Positions 34,101 through 48,142 of a stretch of 64,000 nucleotides of DNA are shown here, in pieces. The notes under the pieces are model-generated. The model did no database searches and was not told where the DNA came from. It worked only from the letters and a program-made list of their open reading frames with translations. Made by a program: the position numbers and the translations under genes. Location of the stretch: contig NC_088170.1 in NCBI RefSeq assembly GCF_028769735.1, positions 56,391,585 to 56,455,584 of the forward strand, in the 5' to 3' direction. The first letter of the stretch is position 1, and each line of letters begins with the position of its first letter. Source of the DNA: Zonotrichia leucophrys gambelii. Lineage: Eukaryota > Chordata > Aves > Passeriformes > Passerellidae.

Positions 34101-37100
34101 GGGACAAAGTTGGTGGTCAGATTACAACGAACTCTAAAATTAAATACAATAGGTAATTTGAGAAAAGCATATTAAACCATCCAATAAAGATATTGCTGAA
34201 ATTTTTTTTCAGTACATGAAAACTCTACAATCCCCAAATTCCTACTTCTGTAAATTAGGGGATGATTACATCAATATAATGTAAAAGTTTTGTGAAGATT
34301 TCTGATTAGATTGAATTTATACCAGAGCCTTGTCTGTTCTAAGAAAAACCTACTTTCTTCTTAATAATAACAACAAATAAATTTTCAAGCAAACTATTTC
34401 CAAAACCTTTTCTTTCCCTCAAGGAACACACCATAAGAGCTGAGAATGAACAAATATGTCACATGTTCAGTCACATGTTTTCTAATAGGTGGTCTTGTTG
34501 ACTAAGATGATAAGTAGAAATACCAAAAATACATTTAGTAATAAGCATGAGATATTACCTTCCTCGTTCTCCAAGCTAACAGGTTTAGGCATGACAGAGT
34601 TAAATCATAACACAGTCAAGAACATCATCCAACTTTCTAACACAACCATTATCAAGATACTCAAGACACATCACTGTCTGCTTGCCCTTCTCCCATCATT
34701 AAACCACATTAAATCACATTCTTCAAAACAAGAAACAAGCAACAAAATGCTTAATTTTTTATCACCATTATTCCTATTAGAGGCTAGGAAATAGCTGGGA
34801 CTGTTATTTTCCTTCATTTGCTGTCCTGCAAAAATCTTATTCATGAAAACACTTTCATTGCACAGCAACACTATCTGAATCAGTCACTACTCAGGGATGG
34901 CAATTTGCCTGAATGTTCAATCTTGCTTTGTGATGATGACTTAATTATACCAAGTTTTTTGTGACCATGTGACTGCTTACAGCATTCTTTGGTCTGCATG
35001 CTTCACATTTCATTCAACTTCCATTAAAACAAACTAATAATGCCACCAAAACCAATGTAGGCAGCTGCTGAATGCAGCAACATCTTGTCTGAGTAAAGAA
35101 AAGCACAACATCTGAAAACATTACTCAACAGCTCTTCAGCTCCATCCAGCACAGAGGCCCTATAGTCATGATGGTGCTAAACTGCAGGTTTATAAAGGGG
35201 TTTATATAAAAAGCAACTGAAAAGCCAACACCATTAATCATTCCAAGTATCTGAAAATTGCTAGTCACTCAATATCACAGCTGGAAATGTTAATAATGCA
35301 CAAATTTTAATTAAATACATTAAATACTTGATAGCTATCACCAGGAGTTTGATCTTGTTGGGATGAATAAGACTAGCTGCTTCTTTTGTTAATACAAAAG
35401 ACTCACCAAGCTAATCCAAAAACACTCTTCAGACCACTTCTATTCCCATCCACCAACTGCTTAGCACACAAAGAATTAATAGTGATGATCAGGTGCAGCT
35501 TTGGTGAACTCTGATCAGAATGAGAGACTACATCTACTACATCTACATCTACTAAACACGACTGCCTTCATTACATTTAGCAAAAATACTTCCTGTGAGT
35601 AACACCACGGTTCTGAGAATGCTAAATGACTCCACAGATGCCACCAGCCTGCTCAGAACTTAAGTATCTTTCAGGACACTGAATCAAGGCAAGATCTTTG
35701 ATTTAAATCTTCTTAAGATGCTGACAATCAACTGCAGATCAAGACAAAGTCTGCTTTAATAATAAGTCTTCACACCAGACCACGGACTGAAGACAGCAGC
35801 ATGAAGCAAAAGACTCACTGGGAATGGCAACACCTGTAGAGTTGTTGCAATCTGTTTATCAAGGGTCTCTGGAGGTTACCTCTGATGCTACTATTGTTAC
35901 CTCTGAAAAACAAAATATTTATGTTGACCCTAAAGAGCCTTGAGCAATTATGAGATATTACAACAGTAACATTTTCATACTTTTCTCCATCTCAGGCGTA
36001 TTAGACACTAACCATGAAGGATTTCCTAGCAGCCACTTCCTTAGAAAAGCTCCTACAAGAATATCCAGTAGCAATGCAAATGAAGAAAAAAATGGCAGAA
36101 AGTAAGGCAAATTTTAAGGTATTACCACCCACATGCAACTTAATTAATTCTAATATCACCAATAATGCATTGGGGGTTTTTCTAGAAAACCTTTCTCCAT
36201 CACAAATCCAGCTCAAGGGCTTGAAAAGCTCTTGCTCTTCAGCAGCTTTCCCCATACTGAAAGCCTGATGCAACCTGCACAGCTTCGTGTTTTTCCTGTG
36301 TGACATGACATCACCAGACTGAGGTTTGAGTTGCTCAAATCTCTTACTGCTGTCAATAAACATGACTTGCTGTTTTCCTTCCAGCTTTTGTGAGCAACGC
36401 TGCACTAATCCATGCTGACACTGGAAGGACTGAGTCTGCAGTACCAGGAGCTTGACACATTTCCAACAGAAGACAAAGCAAACAAGAGTGCCCTCATCAC
36501 TACCCCTACCCTTAAGCAGATCAAAATAGGAGGTCAGCTTTGATCCAAAGAAAAGCTTTCTGGCTGGTTTTTTTGACTGAACCCAAAATCTTCAGCTGAA
36601 ATTCACAGTATAACATCTAGCATAGTACTTCTGCAAATTCCTTTATCAAAAAATATTGACCAAATACATTGAAAGGACAGTGGTTTAGGGACTAGTCCCA
36701 CTGAAACAGCCTGGACACTGCATTAGATTCCCAAGCATCTCTCCAAATTTTCAGAAGCATTTTACTCATTTATTTTGTTCAAGACTTTAAAAGAGTACAT
36801 AGTGACATCATAAATGGCACTTTCTGGATTTATTTTTACTATTATAAAAGAAAAAAATTACATACAATTTTCTTTAAATCTCTCTTATTAAGTTGTAACA
36901 GGTAACAAAAAAGCAATCATAAAAAAATTATGCTGCCAGGCTTCAAGACGAATTTTATCAACAAAATGAATGTGAAAAAAACAAACAAATATGCTCCACG
37001 GTAACAACTCAGCCTCTAGAAAATTAAAACAGAAAGCAAACAAAGTATTATCTACCCAATGTGTGAACTAAAACATTTACTTATTAAAGGACGTAGCGTC

Positions 37101-39373
37101 AAAATGTAATTGCTAACGGTACCTGTCCTTCAGCTTTGTAATATTTTTCTCACATGATTTTGCTTATAGCAATGAAGGCTTTGAATTTTTAGACTTTAAA
37201 ATCTGACCAACATATCCCAAAATGCTGGAAAGAAGGATGTAAAGCTGTATGTTCATCAAGCATAAGTTTAAGTTAATGCCAATGTTTAATCTCACAAATA
37301 ATTTAAACTGCAAATATAACTTATTTTGGTACACAGATACAAGATTTTTAATACTGCTTACTCTATTACTTTGTGTACATAGTGATTTCTTGATTCCAAA
37401 ACACTCTAAATCAATATCAAAATAGCAAAGGATATTAAAAAAATTAAATGAACTATATTTAATGCAATTACGTACTTTGCAAAAAAAAAAAAAAAAACAA
37501 ACCAGAAATTTTATGATAATCAATACCAATTACCCAATGCCATTTTGGAAAACTGTTTTCTGTACATCTTATTTTTCAGCGTAGCATTAAAAACTTACTG
37601 GGATAAAATCTCTGCCATCACAGAATGGCTCTGTGGAAGGATGAAGCTCACCACACACTGACAACATCTGTAGCTCATTCCAGCCAAAACAAAAGCAGCA
37701 CAGTGTGCATAGCTGGGAGAAACATGTTTGAAACAAGCAATGTGCAAAATGAGCTGCAAAACAAAGCATCAGCTCACACAAAGTTATACTGAGAATTTAT
37801 ACACTGAGAGACTCCCAGAGCCAGGTACAGTGGCAGAAACAGAGGTGGCAAACTACTGACTGATTCCAGAAGATTTACAATTCTTAGGACTAGTGATGAG
37901 CCACTGAAGATGGGTCCTGGCCACCTCTCAAGAATCTGCATTTGCCACATGACTTTCAGACAGCAAGGAATGTGTCAGGAACATTCCAAGGACTGTTAAT
38001 TTTCCATGTTATCCCATTAAAGCTTGGCCAGCCTTTGAAGGCTGTGAAAATTCACTGCATCCCTGGGCACCTAAACAATAAACCAAATTAATAATCACTT
38101 CTCAAAAACAACAAGGTGCTGCAACTATGGAAACAGGCGGGAAGCAAAAGTTGTGAGCACTGCTCAGTGGGAGCCTACAGGGAACCAAGCAGCAGAGCTC
38201 TGTTTCTGTAACGGGTACTGAACCCGAGAGAAAGAGAATTTAAAACAAAAAGAAAAATAAGAAAAAAAGAAATCATAGCCTAGACAGAATAAAAGCCATG
38301 AAGAGTGCATGTGTACTGAAATGGGACTCAATACCAATGAGGAAGAGAAACTACAAGTCAGAAAACCAAAAGTATATTTACCATAGACCTAATTTACATA
38401 GTAGATATTCAGAGATTATATTAATAATCACACTTGAAAAAAAATACACTGCAATCATACAAACATTTAGTCTGAATTTAAATATTTAACTGCAAAAGTC
38501 ATACAGTATCATGAAACAAAATGTTTCAAGTTGTATCTTCCAGAAAACAGAACACAATTGGTATTTTTAACTATGAAAATGCTTTACTAAAAAGCAGGTG
38601 TTGGCTTGTTTCAAGACAAACCAAAAGCACATTATCACCATAAAAAGATTTTTTTCTGAAATATTAAAATAAAGTTATAAAATACTTAAGAGACAACTTT
38701 TCTCTGTCTGCAACCTAAGGTTTAAAAAAATATCACCAATGAAAGTTGTTTACACTTCTCAGAAAGGACAGATTGATTTGTTCTCCCATTAAGACACTAA
38801 TTTTCCACAGTCTTGATAAATTACTACTAACAAGGAAAGAATCCCATTAGAAAGAAAACCTGTTTATTAACAAACAGGAAGATTATTAGAATTTAAAGGC
38901 TCGATCATGAAAATGCTTCTATTAGTTTTGTGGACTGTTTTGAGCACAAATGTGTAAGGCTTTTTTCAGCAACAAGAGAATCTATTAAAGGATAATCAGA
39001 AGATACAGTCTTTGTTGAGCTGATTGGTATTTAATAATTTATATAAAACTTCCACAAAGTCTGTTCTTTTACAGAAAGGAGACAGTAGGTAATGTTATCT
39101 GGAAATTTTCATCCATAACTTATTGCAAGAAAGAAAGAAAAACTGACTGTATTTAAATGAAAAAGCAAGAAAGCATAGATGTTTCAACTGTAATCTCTAT
39201 TGTCCTATCTACTAGACCATGTTTCCTGTCCAAAATATTAATTTCTGCCTAGAATGCAAAAAACCTGCTGTATACCTATTTGTATCTGTTTAGCTTATTC
39301 AAGGTATTATTATATTTCCTAAGTCACCACATAAAACTTGCATTTTCAATACTATTTACTGTGTTTCATAAAA

Positions 39374-39517
39374 GTTTCATTAGAAACAAATTCAGAGCAA
39401 ATAGAAGTTGGAGGCATAATTTCCATTTATTACCTTTCATAATTTGTTTCATTAGAAACAAATTCAGAGCAAATAGAAGTTGTAGGCATAATTTCCATTT
39501 ATTACTTTTCATAATAT
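39374..39517 (+). repeat. 72-bp tandem duplication
   Basis: Units 39374-39445 and 39446-39517 share a long run starting GTTTCATTAGAAACAAATTC and differ at only about three positions. The near identity points to a recent duplication. The length is a multiple of three, so the 89-codon chance frame across it shows a doubled peptide unit, which is not evidence of a gene. Confidence 0.92.
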
Positions 39518-42500
39518 CTTTTCTATTCAGACATATCAACACAATCTAAGGAATTTCTGCCATTGTTCTCAAAGATGACAAAAAATAATCTCAACATGCA
39601 ATTGTTCTAATCTACCAAAACCAATGGAAGATGTATTAATGGTTATGTGATCCAAAGTACAGCAATCCCATGGATATTTACCATGACCCAATTGAAGAGT
39701 ATTGTAAAAGATTATTATTTGCTTTCAGTTTGTGGGAGTTGTATTCATTTTCAGAAACAGACACAGGAGGTCAGGATGATGTCTCCAGAGGAAAAGTGAG
39801 ATCCCTTAGGAGCTTCCCTTCAGACAAATTGAAAATTCCAGGGATCACAGTGAACATCTGGAGAAAAATTACAGCAAAGATCACCAAGCAGAGCCAGAAA
39901 GACTGATGGGAGGATCAGGAGGTAAACAGAGTTTGATGAAAAGAATCTTGTAGAGGCCAGAGAAGGCTCTGAGGAGTTTTCTAGGATTCAGAAAGTAATT
40001 TCTAAATGGCACAGCTACTGTGGTTTGGTTTGGATTGCAGACATCCTTTTGAAACACATTCTCACATACAGTCATGTACTGAACCACGGCCAAGGCCAAC
40101 CTGAGGTTTCATGGAGCATCCAGGGTCTTCACAGAGCTAGTACATGTAGTTATGTAGTTATTACATGAACTATTCTCTTGCACATGAAAGTCTTCTTGCA
40201 AAGTTTTATTTATCTCCTATTCCTTCATTACTTGAAAACATAACAGAAAAAATAAGTCAGGCTGGGAATTTCATGTAATGTTTTCCAATACACTCCCTCT
40301 CTGCAGGAAAAAACAATCAGATACAAACTATATTAGTTTCAAAAACACTCAGCCAAACTAAACCACAGAAGAGCCTTTGATTTTATCTCAGTCACCTGTT
40401 TCATTTATAAGCAAAGACTGTTCCATGTACTGCAATAAATTCAAAGCCTTCAATCCGTCTCTTGTCATAAGAAAAATAAGAACGTTGCAGTGTGAAAGAT
40501 GGGGAAAACTATGCATTTCCATTAATACCTGAAGTCGCCAAACACCTTTTGACTCCAGACTAAAACAGAATATCATGCCAATTTCCTTAATTCTGGTATT
40601 CAAAAATAGAGAACTAACAGCCACAGCTCAAATTACCACTTAAAAATGAAGATTTCTCAGAGCTTGGTAAACATTTATGACACAATTCTTAGTACTCTTA
40701 AGTCAAATGGACACCCCTATCTTCCCTCAAGGAAAGGACAGCACAGATAATTCAGAATTATTACCACATGCTCTCTTTCATTATTTGATCTCTAAGAAAG
40801 CATGGACATGCACAATTGCCAGTCCAACCTCCAGCAGTAATGGTATTCATCAGTAATCTTCTTGTGAGCCTTTACAATGGCTCCACTACTTGACTTCAAT
40901 CAGCTGTAAAGCTCTTTTATTCTGTTATCACATCAGTGCAAGGGAATGAATGCCAAGGATTGAATGCCCTCCTAAAGGAGCACAGTCATGCTGTTGGAAT
41001 AGCAATGAGCTTCATCTGACACTGCTCAACACCTCCTTTCACACTCCCTCACTCTAACAGAGAAACACAGGCATGACAAAAATAAATGTCTGGTGAGTGG
41101 GAATGCTAGGAAACAAATCTACAGAATAATATACTAAATAGAGCATATCACAGTTATATAGAAAGAGTTGGAAGTTGATAAAAAGGATGCAATTAATAGA
41201 CAACTGGCAGCAGTTGGGTTCCATTTGTCAGACAAAAAGGATGAGTGGAATAATTATGCTAGTAGTGAGAAAAAACTCAGAATTGTCTACAGAGAATGTC
41301 TCATTTATTAATACTCAGCTCTTCCTAAGCACATTCTATTTTTCCTGATGTAAGGACCTAAGCACAAACTTGTTCTTAATAATTTTAATAAAGGGACAAA
41401 AACTAGAGGTCAAATCAAAAAATGTATGATTGCTAATATTCTAAGTAGAATCTTTTGGTAGCTCAGCCTGTCTCCTCCCTGCACTGTTTGGTGCTGTGTG
41501 CATGGCTTTAGCCAAAAGGAGCAGACAAGCCTGATATGAAATCTCTGCAAATATGCCCCCAGAATCTACACTGCCATATTGACAAAGCTATCAGACAACT
41601 CAGGAAAGCAAATGAATTGCCATTTATAACTTAATATTGTTTTTTGGACAAAATCAGTGGGTTTTATTTTTTTTTTTTTAATTTGAAATGCATCATCAAA
41701 ACTCCACCATGGAAGTAAGCTTTTTTTTGTCAGGAAAAATAAAAAGTGCATTTTTCTAGCGCATGCACATTAGTGATATTCAGTAATAAATACATTATAA
41801 AGTGCTTTTCAAAAATTTATATCTCAATAGTTAATTATGATAAATTCCACTTTCTGACCAGCTATAAAGCAGTGTCTTTCCTCAAGAAAGCTTATTTCTA
41901 CTAAATATTTTTTAAATATTTAAATCAAAACTTATTTTCACAATGATAGGAAAAAATCTAGGCAGTCTGTAAGATGGAATGGCTGAAAGGAAGAAAGACA
42001 TCAGAAAGCTGGCGAGAAAATGAATCAACTAAGCTAAGAAAACTTAATTCTTTTTGTAGCACATTCTCTTTTAAATCAACACTAAGTTGCAAGTCCATTA
42101 ATTCTCTAAAACTTACACTTCATAATCACAAACCCAATGGGTTGATGCTCCTACTTCCTGACATCCGTTAAGATATTCTGACTTTCTCCCTTCATTTAAA
42201 ATGTTTATATCAAAAAGAAATCATCTTCCTTGCATGAGAGCTTATTTAAATTCCTGTGCTGCTCCATAAAGGATGAAGGATGGTGCTGTAGACTGCGAAA
42301 TGCCTTTGTGTTTGACCAGAAGCAGATTATTTCAACAGTGCACCATGCTCTGCAGTCCATTTTAGAGTGAACAGGAACACAGTGAAATCTCTCTGCTGTG
42401 AAGTGTGCCAGCATCAACTCCAGCTTGGAGAATCAGAGAATGACTTTTGTGCCTCTTCTCAGGAACAAGGCATTGATGTGGCAAGAGAATGAGGCTTCTG

Positions 42501-42904
42501 AACACTGTTTTCAGAACACAAACTGACATCTCAGCACACCAGAGATGCAATAAAACTTAATGAGTGACTCCACTGATCACATTTCCTTGAGAAACTACAC
42601 TGCTCCAGTGACATAAACAGCAACTTTTCCAGTAGGAATGTGTTAAATAGTTTCCTGTACCTCTCAATCATGCCTGTAAAAAGATCAAAACTCAGGATGA
42701 AGCTCTACAAAACACCTTCCCCAGTGAAAGTATATAGCCAAAATTGTATCTGCAATGGTGCTAGATGTTAGTATATAGTATTTTGGTGGCACCCTTTCCT
42801 AGTAATGTAAGGAAGAGAAGTCATCAACAGAAATCAGTAAAGGATGGATATTTTTCCTTTTTTTTTAGTGTAGGTGAGCAACAAAAATTTATTATAATGT
42901 GGTC

Positions 42905-42968
42905 AGACAGTTGGACTAGATGATCACTGTAGGTCCCTTTCAAATGAACTATTCTATCCAATTCTACT
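42905..42968 (+). mobile_element. CR1 LINE 3' end fragment
   Basis: CAGTTGGACTAGATGATCAC then TGTAGGTCCCTTTCAA and ATTCTATCCAATTCTA match the conserved CR1 3' untranslated end. The tail has changed to an ATTCTATCC form. Only about 60 bp remain, antisense to the host gene. Confidence 0.87.
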
Positions 42969-45900
42969 AATTACATCATAACAAACAGTTATTAGCACTT
43001 GCAGTCAGTAAAACTGACTCACATCTAATGTAGAAAAGGGCCAGAAATGACTGCTTCTAACATGGTCAGCCATTCCCTGCCTCCTCTCACAAGGTTGATA
43101 CAGAACTGCCCAGACTGTTATAGCACAAATATGCTTGATTCCACATGTGCTCATCTTCACACTTCTAAGAACTCTTTCTAAATATGAAGAGTTTTCTGAT
43201 TCAGGATTTATTTGCACTTCTAAAAGCAATGAAGCACAATAAGGGCAAGAAGAAAATGAAACAAACTGCCTTGGTGAGTAAACACATTTAATGAAGATTT
43301 AACTCTACAAAGTCTACTTTTCTACCGATACTAGCAGAATTTTTGGAAATGACACTAGGGAAAAATATTTATAGCAACAACCTGATTAATCTGAAAAAAA
43401 GCTAAGGGGATAAAATGCACAGAGTAACTTAAATCATAAATTCAAATGCACCTAAAAGAAAACAGATAGTCATTACATTTAAATACCAAAATGAATAATT
43501 GTTAAATTCCCCATTAAAAAGTACTTTACAAGACTTATTTACTACAATACAAGTACCTGCAACATTACTCTCACTTTGCATAATTTTCTGTTAATTACTT
43601 AGGCTTAGCAATATGATGGAAAACCTAATAATGTTTAGTACGTATATAAAGGGACAACCTGGAAGAGAACCAAATTCCAAATGATTTTAAATTACTGAAA
43701 GGATGAAAGAAATTTTTATCTTCCCTTCATTTTCCAAGCACTTATTTGAGGGATCAAAGCAGGTTAACACAACTGCTTTATTTAGAAATATTAAAAACAA
43801 GATGACTCATCTCTCCTACACTTTGTTCTCCCCACTTCATCCCTGCTCCCCTGCTGAAAGAATAACATTAGGTTTGGTTAGTGCTGTTAAAAAATATAAA
43901 TGTCTTATCTGTAGAGGAAAACTATCATGATTAAAATTAAAGATATATTTATTTCCAAATGTATTTGCTTCTGACATTTAAACACATATAAAAGCAAAAC
44001 GTTCCTGATATGAATAATATGGAACTAAATAATATATAAATTATTGAAAAGGGGATTACTGGAAACATTGGAGGTCAAAATGGATGTTTGCTTGAGACCA
44101 GGAAAAGGAAGCAGTAAAGAGGACACAAACAAAAAACAGGTCTTAACTCTATGAACAATATTAACACCTAAAGGAAACCACTTTGCCATTTGAGTAAGTT
44201 TATTAACACAAAAAGGTCTACCTATCATAAACGCATTAAAAGTAAGAACTTTGATGAATAATTATTTAAAGGCTTTCTTAATTAGAAGCAAAGATGTCAC
44301 TTTCCCATACTACAAATAATATTTTATGTAAGATATTTGTATCCATGTTTTTCTTGACACTTTCCTCTTCTTATTTATTTGTCAGCAAATCAAGCAACCT
44401 GCTGACCTGGACTGAGTGCAGAAGTAAGCTGTCCTCACAGCTCTCTTGATATATTTGAAAACCAAACAAGGAAGTTAAATTTTACTACTGTGTTATATTG
44501 CCAAGTGCTCAAATAAAATATATGTGGAAGGAAGAGCAGAAAATATATTTCAAAAGTAAAAGCGGACACATTTAAGAATATTGCTTTTAAATAAAACAAA
44601 TTTATATAGAAAATATAGATTTCAACATTTCACAAAGCAAAATGTTGCATTTTTCTATTTAAATATTTAAATTAGTAGAAAAATTCAATATCAATATTGT
44701 AAGCTAAAAAACAGTGTAGACAAAGAAATGCTGCCTAATTTTGCATATCAACTTTGCATTCCTCAGATCCTAGACATAACATAAAACATTCCAACCATGA
44801 TGTGGTTATGAAAAAACACAGTGCCTTGTGGAAGAAGAAAGTGTCTTGAATCACATGGAGTTTGTAAAAAAATTGTAAAAAAAATAGCATCTTCTTCAAC
44901 CTTTCTAACCTGAAGATGTTTTTTTTTATGTGGAATATATGCACAGATTTCCAAATATCAACAGGATTTCAGAATATATCAACAGAGTTTCAGAGTCCAG
45001 TATGGCTACTCTAAAAGAATCTAGGTTGAGCATCTTGTCTTTGAGTCAGGGAAAATCCAAGTAAGTGCAAGCTTTAGGTGATTCCTTCCCATCCACCAGC
45101 ATCATAGCACAGAGGTATCTTGATCCAGATATTGGAATCTACTTCAATTCCTAATGATAGATTTTTCTCTCACAAGTTTTCTCAGATCCTTTTTGAATCC
45201 ACATAACATTCAGGACCCACAGAGTGTTGTGGTAAAGAGTTCAACAATTGAACTGTTGTGTTAAGAACTATCTTAGGCATGGACCAGACACCAGTTTTTA
45301 AATGTCACTAAACTTTCCCCTATATCACATGTACTTTGTAACCTGTTCTACATTCTCCTCTCAATCATTTCCCCCACCCCAGGCTCAAGAATCTTGAATG
45401 TGCAATTCTTCACTTTGACTTATTCTTGACTTCCTCCAACCTGTTCCATAGGAACACTGCAGATTTATGTAATGGCAAAATTAGGGTCTCTTTCATTCTT
45501 AGTTCTATCATTTTCCTAAAAGTATTCTGATCTCCAGTTCTTGTTCCTAACTGGCAACACACAGTTCATGGCCAAAACTATGTACCAGAATATAATTTCC
45601 TTTTTCAACTCAAATCTTTCCATGTCCCTTTACACTTACCTGAATGGGAATTTTAAGGGCCATTGTATTTTTGTCACTCTGTCTCAGACAGACTTTCTGC
45701 TTTTCTTGGTTTGCAAGTTCAGTTCTATGCTTATTCAGAATGAGTTTTTACCAGCTGCAGGCTTTCCTATTCTGTTACTCACTTTTCTTTCCTGATACTT
45801 GTGATGATACTGCATAACACATGTACAACCAGCACAAATATGAAAAATACAGACATCTGTAGAACTTTCTGTTCATCAACTTAAAAATTTATTTTCATCT

Positions 45901-47289
45901 GAAAACTTACAACTTGTTATGCTACCAGATACTACTCTTTTGTTCAGATATGAAATAACTGAATATCTATTTTGTTTCAACTTCATCTACTGAGCATTTC
46001 AAAGTAATTGAAATTGGCCTTTTTTTAATTTCTAATCAACAAAGTTTCCTCACAGTGAATAAAGGAGAAATAGTGATACATCAAAATACCTTTCCAGTAG
46101 TACTTCCCAGAGGCTCACAGTGTCTTCTCTGAATTTATAACTACTCAGCAACTTTATTATGTTTAAACTGATGACAAGAAAAGGCTCACCAATGAGACTT
46201 TTATTTCAAATTATCCTGAAATGTGTTTAGTGGGTTTTTTTTATCTGTTCCCCAACAGCAGTATTTCTGTGCACCTTTTCTCCAATTTGACATTTTTATA
46301 ACAAATCAACACGGCTATTAATATTTGCTCTGTGTTCAGTCTCTGAAATAATGTGATACAAAAGAAAGCAATAACAGAGTTAAAATAACTAAGTATATCT
46401 AAAGTACGCTAGGATAAAATGACATGTACACATGTCTTCTTAATCAGGAAAAAAAACATCACATCAAATTTAGAAATAAACCTCTTATAATGAATCTCTG
46501 TTTTAAAATATGACAAACTGCAGGTTGAAAAATTATCACACAGGAAGATAATGTGAATTTTGTATGAATCACTATTAATCAGCTATCCTCAAAAAGAAAA
46601 GTATCTTTGATTGAAATGCTATATTAAAAAGTATAGAAAATATGTACCTTAGTTCTTTTTACAGTACCAGCTGTAAGTTTACAAACTATATTTAATTACT
46701 GTTGATGAACACGATATAGGTTTTCCTGTTCACTACTCACAGTTGCACACCAGCTTGCCAGTTAAATCTTTGTTAATATTCTCATTTCTAAATGCTTTGA
46801 GTATGATCAGTGCTTACTTCCTGCTACGAAAAAGGCATAAAACACAAGTTCAGTTGCTTACTGGGTTTATGAAGAAGAATATTGTCAGAAGGATTGCTTT
46901 GACAGTTTGATTAGATTAACACAATCCATCAGCTTGCACAATATACATTGCTCTTCAAAATGCAGGTATTGCAACTTCTTTAGTGGATGCTAATGCATCT
47001 AAATTGAAAAGCACTGGTATCACATCTTTCCAATGCAAATTTCCATGGAAAATAAATTGAAATACACTGAATGGCATCTGATAATGGTATTTCCAAACAT
47101 AGTCTTCTCACAAAAGAATAAGTTAAAAAGAAATGAAGCACAACTACCTGTATGTTTTCTCATGAAGATGCAACCATATTTTAAAAATGTACATGGAATT
47201 TGTAACTATTTTACATATATGGAAAACTACATGACAATTTCTGGAATTGCTGAGCTATACAGGTAAAAAAATACTACAGCAGAAACTGA

Positions 47290-47390
47290 AAAATTTGCAA
47301 GAGAGTCAACATGGCTTTATGAAAAGCAGGTCCTGCTTGACTAACCAGAGCTCTTTCTATGACAAGGTGACCTGCTGTGCTAGGTTCTGA
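47290..47390 (+). mobile_element. CR1 LINE ORF2 (reverse transcriptase) fragment
   Basis: In one forward frame the sequence reads QHGFMKSRSCLTN and then SFYDKVT, the conserved reverse-transcriptase segment of CR1 ORF2. About 100 bp are recognisable, with no other CR1 part around it, so it is a truncated remnant. Confidence 0.85.
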
Positions 47391-48093
47391 TTTATGGTTG
47401 CAAAAATAAATTATTAATTTTATCATGTATTTTATCACGTAATCATGATACAGCAATTCCATCAAATCTAAATATATGTGAATTTTTGTTAACTAAGCAC
47501 AAGTACTCTGAAATTACTACTGTAAAATGTGCACAGCTTTTCAATTTTTTTCAGCAGATGTTGAAGATGCACTGAGTAACATTAGATACTGAATAAGAGC
47601 CATTTAATAGACTGCACTGACTTCCATATAATAACAAAATGCACCACTGGCCTTGACATAATGTCTAATTAACCCGTAATTATGTAAAATGGATTGAATA
47701 GGGTTATCTGAAACCTGATGTCAGCATTCACATTAGCAAGTAACTGAAGGCAACAGATGACAGGAAGATGAGAGCAGCCTGGGCTGAGGTTCTTACAGGA
47801 TATTGCCTATAAACATCTACAAGTACAAACCTCATAATGAGCAACATGGATATTGGCACCACAATGTTCAAAAACCTGCAAGTTTTCATTTGGCTGTAAA
47901 AAATACATGGCTGTAAAAAATACATCTTTAAAACAACAACTTAGTGGCACTGGAGAGAGAAAACATTTTTTTATTTCAAAAAAACAAGGAAAATACAAAA
48001 GCTGCAATTGAAGGACTTGGAAACAAAGGTAGAAAGGTTGGTGAATTGTCACTGCTGCTTAAAACAGTGGAGAAATAAAAGCTAGTCTGTGTG

Positions 48094-48142
48094 AAATTAA
48101 AGCATTGTGAACCCCTGCAAATTAAAGCGTTGTGAACCCTGC
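48094..48142 (+). repeat. 25-bp tandem duplication
   Basis: AAATTAAAGC(A/G)TTGTGAACC occurs twice in direct succession (48094-48118, 48119-48142), with one substitution and one missing C in the second unit. Confidence 0.85.
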
